From contig OZ024802.1 in the NCBI GenBank assembly GCA_964017045.1, positions 30,280,793 through 30,344,792 on the forward strand: DNA of 64,000 nt, in the 5' to 3' direction. The position numbers and the translations under genes are program-made. Position 1 is the first letter of the stretch, and the number at the start of each line of letters is the position of its first letter. Shown one piece after another: positions 56,868 to 64,000 of the stretch. The notes under the pieces were generated by a model that had not been told where the DNA came from, did no database searches, and was given only the letters and a program-made list of their open reading frames with translations. The stretch is from Omphiscola glabra (Eukaryota > Mollusca > Gastropoda > Lymnaeidae).

Positions 56868-59800
56868 ATGGAGCCGGATCAACACCTGGAACCAGAGATC
56901 CAACCAATAGGTTTGTAATGGATGCCTTGGGAATTTACATTTGCAAAAATTTTGGTGATTCTTTTTGGGTGCAAAAAAAAAGAGGACTTTTTTAACTCTT
57001 AAAAATATTTTTTTTAAAAATCATTTATTTTTAGGTGGGGGTGTGGTGGAGGACAGAAGGGGGTTGGTTTTGGGTGGGTGGTGTGGTGGAGGACAGAAGG
57101 GGGTTGGTTTTAGGTGGGTGGTGTGGTGGAGGACAGAAGGGGGTTGGTTTTTGGTGGGTGGTGTGGTGGAGGACAGAAGGGGGTTGGTTTTGGGTGGGTG
57201 GTGTGGTGGAGGACAGAAGGGGGTTGGTTTTAGGTGGGTGGTGTGGTGGAGGACAGAAGGGGGTTGGTTTTGGGTGGGTGGTGTGGTGGAGGACAGAAGG
57301 GGGTTGGTTTTTGGTGGGTGGTGTGGTGGAGGACAGAAGGGGTTTGGTTTTAGGTGGGTGGTGTGGTGGAGGACAGAAGGGGGCTGGTTTTAATTAGTTT
57401 AAACTTTTTTTGTATAAAGTTACAGTTACTTTTTCTCCTGGTGTCATGTTACGTAACGCCACATATATGATCACTTGTGATCCATGTCATGTTACTTAAC
57501 GCCACATATGGATGACGTGTGTCTCCGGTGTCCTGTTATATAATACTACATATAGATCACTTGTGTTCCCGGTGACTTGTTACGTAACATTAATTATAGA
57601 TCATTTGTGTTCCCCCGTGTCATGTTACGTAACACCACCCTTAGATTACGTGTGTTCTCGGTGTCATGTTCCGCAACACCGCACATAGATCACTTGTGTC
57701 CCCGGTGTCATGTTACGTAACACCACCTATAGATCACTTGGGTTCCCTGTGTCAAGTTACGTAACACCACCTATAGATCACTTGGGTTCCCTGTGTCATG
57801 TTACGTAACACCACCTATAGATCACTTGGGTTCCCTGTGTCATGTTACGTAACACCACATATAGATCACTTGCCCATTGTGTGTCTTGACGTGGAAATCA
57901 TAGAAAGATAATCAATATGCCATGACATGGAACTTCCCAACTAGAACCATTTATCCACGTGTGTCCCGCCGGTCTCTCCTCTTAGTGTCCATTCTAAGCG
58001 CCGAGGACATCGACGTGTCAGAGCAGGTGTCCGCCCATGAACCCATTTCGCCCGCTCCTCCCAAATCGAGCGCCGATCTCGGTTCCGTCGAAATGCAGAC
58101 TAACGAGGACGCCGCAGTAGAGGAGGAGAAGGTAACTAGCTCTCTACCCGTGTTCTGTATTATACACCATGGAAGTGATTACCGGAAATCTACACTTTTG
58201 TTGTTGTGTTATTTGGGTTACATGTATGACCTGTAGGACGTTATAGGGTGCTGGATGGCCATGGTGGTTTAAACGGAGTCACGTTGAGCACAGTGAGACA
58301 CAAGATACACGGCTGGTCATACGTTGCACCCAGTCGCCTTGACTAAGTCTAGGATCAAGGACGAGAGATCAGCGAGGCTGGCGAACTGAGCAACTCTCTC
58401 GCTCACTTAAAACAAAATACAAGTTCAAGTCAAGGCCACTGGCATTGGTCATCTTTGTGTGCGACTGATGGAAATAAACTACGTAACAATCAGAGGGGGT
58501 GGGTGCAATATAATCATAACTGGGGTCAAAAGATGGTGGTACAAATGACCCTTAGTGGTCCTTGTCTAAAAAGATTGTAATATTATGAAAAATATGAGGG
58601 TAGCCACTGACCGCCTTTGTAGTCCGTGTCTAAAAAGATTTTATTTTGAAGAGGATGAAGGTAGCCAATGACCCCCTCGTAGTCCGTGTCTAAAAGATTG
58701 TATTACGTTGACACGTTGAAGAGGATGAAGGTAGCCACTGACCCCCTTTGTAGTCCGTGTCTAAAAAGATTGTAATTTTGAAGATGATGAAGGTAGCAGC
58801 CACTGACCCCCTTTGTGGTCCGTGTCTAAAAAAATTGCATTATTTTGAAGACGATTACGGTAGCCACTGACCCCCTTTGTAGTACGTGTCTAAAAAGATT
58901 TTTATTTTAAGATGATGAAGGTAGCCACTGACCCCCATTGTGGTCTGTGTCTAAAAAGATTGTATTATTTTGAAACGATTACGGTAGCCACTGACCCCCT
59001 TTGTGGTCCATGTCTAAAAAGATTGCTATTTGAAGACGATGACAGGGCCAATGACCCCCTCTGTGGTCCGTGTCTAAAAAGATTGTATTATTTTGAAGAC
59101 GATGACGGTGGCCACTGACCCCCGCGTAATGCGAATCACCATGGTCGTGCCCGAAATGAAAGAGATTATTGACTCTGACATTGTCAACATTGACCAAACC
59201 CCACCGCTGCTGTCACCCTTCCCGGACGTCGACGAAAACTATCGCCAAGTAAGTGCTGTTGTGACAGTTGGAAAAAGTGTTTATGTGACAGCTGGAATTA
59301 GTGTTTATGTGACAGCTGGAATTAGTTTTGTTGTGACAGCTGGAATTAGTGTTGATGTGGCAGTTAGACTTAGAATTGATGTGACAGTTGTAATTATAAG
59401 TGTTGAAGTGACAGTTGGAATTAGTGTTGACGTGGCCATTGGAATTAGAATTAATGTGACAGTTGGAATTAGAATTGATGTGACATTGGGAATTAGTGTT
59501 GATGTGGCAGTTGGAATTAGTGTTGATGTGGTAGTTGGAATTGATGTTGATGGGACACTTCAAATAATTGATGAAGTGAATTGTTGAACGGTTTGTTTTG
59601 ACGTATTTCTGTTGATGTGAAGTAACTGTTGATTTGAAGTAGCTGTTGTTGTGAAGTACTTGTTGATGTGAAGTAACTGTTGATGTGAAGTAGCTGTTGA
59701 TTTGAAGTAACTTGATGTGAAGTAACTATTTATGTGAAGTAACTGTTGATGTGAAGTAACTTGATGTGAAGTAACTGTTGGTGTGAAGTAGCTGTTGATT

Positions 59801-61541
59801 TGAAGTAACTTGATGTGAAGTAACTATTGGTGTGAAGTAGCTGTTGATTTGAAGTAACTTGATGTGAAGTAACTATTTATGTGAAGTAACTGTTGAGGTG
59901 AAGTAACTTGATGCGGTTACTGTTGATTTAAAGTAGCTGTTGATGTGTAGTAACTGTTGATGTGAAGCAACTGTCGATGTGAAGCAACTGTTGATGTGAA
60001 GCAACTGTCGATGTGAAGCAACTGTTGATGTGAAGCAACTGTCGATGTGAAGCAACTGTCGATGTGAAGCAACTGTTGATGTGAAGCAACTGTCGATGTG
60101 AAGCAACTGTTGATGTGAAGCAATTTTGATGTGAAGCAACTGTTGATGTGAAGCAACTGTCGATGTGAAGCAACTGTCGATGTGAAGCAACTGTTGATGT
60201 GAAGCAACTGTTGATGTGAAGCAACTGTTGATGTGAAGCAACTGTCGATGTGAGGCAACTGTCGATGTGAGGCAACTGTCGATGTGAAGCAACTGTTGAT
60301 GTGAAGCAACTGTTGATGTGAAGCAACTATTGATGTGAAGCAACTGTCGATGTGATATAGCTGCTGTTGTGAAGTAAATGCAGATATGAGATAACTGTTC
60401 ATGGGACATAACCGTTGATGTTTGAATTTAGCATTAATGTCACCATGTGGATCATGTTTGTTTATATATATATATATATATTTGCTGTTGCCTGTCTACA
60501 GTCTATGCAAAAGGTACAGGACAGGTTCACCATTGAAGTGGTTCGCTACGAGATCAGAAAGCTCTTCGAGATCATCACACTTGCTCGGAACAACGAGCAG
60601 GAGCTGAAGGCAAGTCCAGGACCCGAACTCTTTCTGTAATTGACCTCTTTAACGGTTTATGAAAGTTTATAGGTTGAATAAAAAATGTTTTTTGTTCATG
60701 GTTATCAATTTTTATGGTCAGTATAGTATATGCATAGGCTAACGCTAAGTTATCGGGCCATGACGTCATTTGCGTGTTTTTCTTATTTTGCTGATGACTT
60801 TAGGGTTCAGGTTAGGTTTAGGGATAGATTTAGGGTCCAGGTTAGGTTTAGGGATATATTTAGGGTTCAGGTTAGGTTTAGGGATATATTTAGAGTTCAG
60901 GTTAGGTTTAGGGATATATTTAGGATCCAGGTCAGGTTTAGGGATATATTTAGAGTTCAGGTTAGGTATAGGGATATATTTAGAGTTCAGGTTAGGTTTA
61001 GGGATATATTTAGAGTTCAGGTTAGGTTTAGGGATATATTTAGAGTTCATGTTAGGTTTAGTGATATATTTAGAGTTCAGGTTAGGTTTAGGGATATATT
61101 TAGAGTTCAGGTTAGGTTTAGGGATATATTTAGAGTTCAGGTTAGGTTTAGGGATATATTTAGTTAATGTTTTTTATTATTTGTAAACGTTTTATTCTTA
61201 TTTTACGGGTCGTGTCAATACGGTGTCAACCAAGATGGCGGCCATGATAAAAAAACGCGGCCCGTTATCTTCGCATTTACCCATGTATATATATATATAT
61301 TAAAAATCATTATATACCTGCATTTATCATTCGGGAGATACTAGTTAAAAATCGTCTCTTACGTAACCCAAATATGTGCCAGCGAGTATGAGAGCCATCA
61401 TTTCTCTCCCGCTAGAAAAAACTGACCAAGCGTGACCAGGAGCTACAGGACATGGCCTTCAAACTCCACCGTGACCCCAGGATCGCTAAGGTCATGACGC
61501 TGGCCGATAGGTGGCGCCACGAACGTGACGCGGCCGAGGAA
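56868..61541 (+). CDS. Unrecognised protein, five internal exons, continues beyond the window
   Basis: Exons: 56868-56910, 57986-58131, 59099-59248, 60502-60609, 61416-61541. All are phase-compatible and give 191 codons. The first reads MEPDQHLEPEIQPI after an acceptor; its ATG could be the start or just internal. The N-terminal part is acidic and Ser/Pro-rich (SILSAEDIDVSEQVSAHEPI). The third exon reads VATDPRVMRITMVVPEMKEI and DSDIVNIDQTPPLLSPFPDV. The last two (VVRYEIRKLFEIITLARNNE; KLTKRDQELQDMAFKLHRDP) are charged and helical, probably coiled coil. I do not recognise the family and assign no function. The exon at 60502 ends in a GC donor. The last exon ends in 'gtaagg', so the gene continues to the right of the window. 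Confidence 0.7.
57034..57395. repeat. 40-bp minisatellite, homogeneous
   Basis: Nine copies of a 40-bp unit 'gtgtggtggaggacagaagg' plus 'gggttggttttgggtgggtg', differing mainly at one position. G-rich on the plus strand with GGGG/GGG clusters, so quadruplex formation is conceivable. Confidence 0.96.
57435..57880. repeat. 44-bp minisatellite
   Basis: About ten copies of a 44-bp unit around 'gtcatgttacgtaacaccac'. Each copy has the palindrome 'gttacgtaac'. The right-hand copies are the most uniform. Confidence 0.94.
58262..58495. other. Intron, no feature recognised
   Basis: Unique-looking sequence between the exon ending at 58131 and the next array. No open frame or repeat stands out. Confidence 0.4.
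58500..59125. repeat. About 60-bp minisatellite that includes an exon start and its acceptor
   Basis: About nine units containing 'gtgtctaaaaagattgtatt', then 'attttgaagacgatgacggt', then 'agccactgacccc'. The last unit runs into the exon at 59099: 'ttttgaag|ACGATGACGGTGGCCACTGA'. The acceptor and about 25 nt of the exon are thus present in every unit. The acceptor tract is weak, so the exact exon start carries some doubt. Confidence 0.8.
59262..59580. repeat. 24-bp minisatellite starting about 12 bp after a splice donor
   Basis: About 13 copies of 'gtgacagttggaattagtgt' plus 'tgat', with variants. It begins directly downstream of the donor 'CAA|gtaagtgctgtt' at 59249. Open frames on both strands are artefacts of the 24-bp period. 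Confidence 0.94.
59590..60375. repeat. 17-bp minisatellite
   Basis: About 45 copies of 'tgaagcaactgttgatg' or 'tgaagtaactgttgatg'. The left third uses 'gaagtaact', the right two thirds 'gaagcaact' with C/T alternation 'tgtcgatg'/'tgttgatg', showing two expansion phases. Confidence 0.95.
60610..60611 (+). other. GC splice donor (GC-AG intron)
   Basis: The exon ending GAGCTGAAG is followed by 'gcaagt', the normal context of minor GC-AG introns. Joining to the acceptor at 61414-61415 keeps frame and gives NNEQELKKKLTKRDQEL. No GT donor nearby preserves the frame with a sensible protein. Confidence 0.7.
60740..61285. mobile_element. MITE with expanded telomere-like 30-bp repeat
   Basis: It shares ends and a 'gtcaaccaagatggcggcca' segment with 33918-34154. 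The middle (60795-61165) is a 30-bp tandem array of 'tttagagttcaggttagg' plus 'tttagggatata', about 12 copies. The left end has 'gccatgacgtcatttgcgtg', the right end 'gcggcccgttatcttcgcat'. Inserted in the GC-AG intron. Confidence 0.75.
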
Positions 61542-61839
61542 GTAAGGATCATTCGTTGTTTGTCCCCCCCCCCCCCAACCGCCCCACCCCCACTTAATGT
61601 ACTTATTAAGCTATCATTTGGGATAATGTGGTCAGTCTGAGCTTCCTGTGGCCTTAATGGGGTTGTTTTTTTTATTCATCCACTGCATAAGTATTACGAA
61701 ATATGAGCAATTTAATTTTCGAAGCGAGAGCGAAAAAAAAAAAATGAAGCAAGGTTGTGACGAAAGATCTCGCATATTTCATTAGAGCGATGATTTTTAA
61801 CTCCCAGAATAGTGGGTTAGTTTGCTCGCCGATCTGATA

Positions 61840-62225
61840 GATCACCAGGTCGGTAGATGGCCAGGCCGATAGATCGCCAGCTCGGCAGATAGCCAGGTCA
61901 GTAGATGGTCAAGCTGGTAGATAGCTGGGTCGGCGGACGGCCAAGCCGGTAGATAGCTGGGTCGGCGGACGGCCAAGCCGGTAGATAGCTGGGTCGGCGG
62001 ATGGCCAAGTTGGTAGATAGCCAAGTCGGTAGAGAGCTAGGTCGGTAGGTGGCCAAGCTGGTAGATAGCTAGGTCGGTGGATGGCCACGTCGGTAGATGA
62101 CCAAGCTGGTAGATAGCTAGGTCGGTAGATGGCCAAGCTGGTAGATAGCTAGTTCGGTAGATGGCCAAGTCGATAGATAACTGTGTCGGTGGATGGCCAC
62201 GTCGATAATGACCATGTCGGTATAT
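61840..62225. repeat. 32-bp minisatellite
   Basis: About 12 copies of a 30-32 bp unit around 'ggtagatagctgggtcggcg' and 'gatggccaag'. Confidence 0.92.
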
Positions 62226-62329
62226 CGCCAGCTATGTAGGAATCTATCAGTTTGGTCCTGGCCCTGCCTTTAAACAAAAAAAAAAGAAAATGGTTTATTG
62301 CTTTCACGCGCTCGTGGTTTAAACGCACA

Positions 62330-63945
62330 CTTGCACAGCTACAGTCAACATTTACATGTCCTCTGTTAACATACACTCATACACACTTGCACGGCTACTG
62401 TCAACATTTACATGTCCTCTGTTAACATACACTCATACACACTTGCACAGGTACTGTCAGCATTTACATGGCCTCTGTTAACATACACTCATACACACTT
62501 ACAAGGCTACTGTCAACATTTACATGCCCTCTGTTAACATGTACTCATACACACTTGTTACATGTCCTCTGTTAACATACACTCATACACACTTGCACAG
62601 CTACTGTCAACATTTACATGCTCTATGACAACATACACTCATACACACTTGCACAGCTACTGTCAACATTTACATGCCCTCTGTTAACATGTACTCATAC
62701 ACACTTGCACAGCTATTGTCAACATTTACATGCCCTCTGTTAACATACACTCATACACACTTGCACAGCTACTGTCAACATTTACATGCCCTCTGTTAAC
62801 ATACACTCATACACACTTGCACAGCTACAGTCAACATTTACATGCCCTCTGTTAACATACACTCATACACACTTGCACAGCTACAGTCAACATTTACATG
62901 TCCTCTGTCAAGATACACCCATACACACTTGCACAGCTACTGTCAACATTTACATGCCCTCTGTCAACATACACTCATAGACACTTGCAAGGCTACTGTC
63001 AACATTTACATGTCCTCTGTTAGCATGTACTCAAACACACTTGCACAGCTACTGTCAACATTTACATGCCCTCTGTCAACATACACTCATACACACTTAC
63101 ACAGCTACTGTCAACATTTACATGCCCTCTGTTAACACACACTCATACACACTTGCACAGCTACTGTCAACATTTACATGCCCTCTGTTAACATATACTC
63201 ATACACACTTGCACAGCTACTGTCAACATTTACATGCCCTCTGTCAACATACACTCATAGACACTTGCAAGGCTACTGTCAACATTTACATTCCCTGTTA
63301 ACATGTACTCATACACACTTGCACAGCTACGGTCAACATTTACATGTCCTCTGTTAACATACACTCATACACACTTGCACAGCTACTGTCAATATTTACA
63401 TGTCCTCTGTTAACCTACACTCATACACACTAGCACAGCTACAGTCAACATTTACATGCCGTCTGTTAACCTACACTCATACACACTTGCACAGCTACTG
63501 TCAACATTTACATGCCCTCTGTTAACATACACTCATACACACTTGCACAGCTACTGTCAACATTTACATGCCCTCTGTCAACATACACTCATACACACTT
63601 GCACAGCTACTGTCAACATTTACATGCCATCTGTTAACTTACACTCATACACACTTGCACAGGTACTGTCAACATTTACATGCCCTCTGTTAACCTACAC
63701 TCATACACACTTGCACAGCTACTGTCAACATTTACATGCCCTCTGTTAGCCTACACTCATACACACTTGCACAGCTACTGTCAACATTTACATGCCCTCT
63801 GTCAACATACACTCATACACACTTGCACAGCTACTGTCAACATTTACATGCCATCTGTTAACTTACACTCATACACACTTGCACAGGTACTGTCAACATT
63901 TACATGTCCCCTGTTAAAATATACTCATACACACTTACACACAAC
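62330..63945. repeat. 56-bp minisatellite, about 1.6 kb
   Basis: About 29 copies of a 56-bp unit with the core 'cacacttgcacagctactgt' and 'caacatttacatgccctctg'. Variants such as 'gcaaggctac', 'gcacaggtac' and 'ctgttaacctacac' recur at intervals, for example near 62980 and 63270, indicating higher-order duplication. It reaches almost to the window edge. Predicted HTLAQLLSTF peptides are artefacts. Confidence 0.96.
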
Positions 63946-64000
63946 TGCCTTGACGTTAACAGATCAAAAGCTAGGTATGAACAAATTAATAAAAAAAAAT

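Noticed and set aside
36573..61541. One giant gene joining the RhoGEF to the exons at 56868-61541
   Set aside because: RhoGEF exon 11 ends in phase 2 and joins well to a terminal exon with a stop at 46552-46554, whereas the exon at 56868 needs phase 0. A promoter-like region lies in between.
62786..63749. HTLAQLLSTF repeat proteins near the right edge
   Set aside because: They come from the 56-bp minisatellite. The frames break wherever a unit has an indel, and no gene context exists.

Overview
This is eukaryotic DNA, most likely from a gastropod mollusc. Genes are split by many short exons with GT-AG introns, the sequence is AT-rich, and the spaces between exons are packed with minisatellites and transposon remnants. 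There is no prokaryotic organisation. A 178-bp copy of what I recognise as the SPIN family of hAT transposons (16358-16535) is a further hint. From memory, SPIN is patchily distributed and has been reported in the pond snail Lymnaea, so a lymnaeid or related freshwater snail is a reasonable guess, but not proven.

Gene layout. (1) 2312-29078, minus strand: a complete kinesin of the KIF27/KIF7 (Costal-2-like) group. I could assemble 35 coding exons with consistent intron phases. They sum to 4311 nt (1436 codons plus stop), close to the length I remember for human KIF27. (2) 36573-46554, plus strand: a complete 12-coding-exon DH-PH Rho guanine-nucleotide exchange factor, 1935 nt (644 codons plus stop), with a serine-rich C-terminal tail. 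(3) 56868-61541, plus strand: five in-phase exons of an acidic then coiled-coil-like protein that I do not recognise. It continues past the window, and a CCAAT-box-rich promoter candidate lies upstream at about 51785-52091. (4) 1575-1626, plus strand: a single orphan exon candidate. Genes 1 and 2 are divergent, separated by about 7.5 kb of repeat-rich DNA.

Mobile DNA. A 4.2-kb non-LTR retrotransposon with endonuclease, reverse transcriptase and RNase H domains (7330-11531) sits antisense in a KIF27 intron between 14-bp target-site duplications. It is broken by two stops and a frameshift. There are several decayed non-LTR fragments (3175-3524, 20141-20650, 31750-33225, 43590-43715, 44460-45640, 53540-55400, 55560-55890), one of them split by two hAT elements. 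At least seven short hAT-like or MITE elements carry recognisable terminal inverted repeats, and two have perfect 8-bp target-site duplications.

The most unusual feature is the minisatellites: about 30 arrays with units of roughly 17-60 bp. In four introns of the three genes the repeat unit is itself a copy of an exon edge plus its splice site: the KIF27 donor at 4912, the KIF27 donor at 25959, the RhoGEF donor at 39359 and the acceptor at 59098. These introns therefore carry arrays of near-identical decoy splice sites. I consider this the best candidate for something not commonly described.
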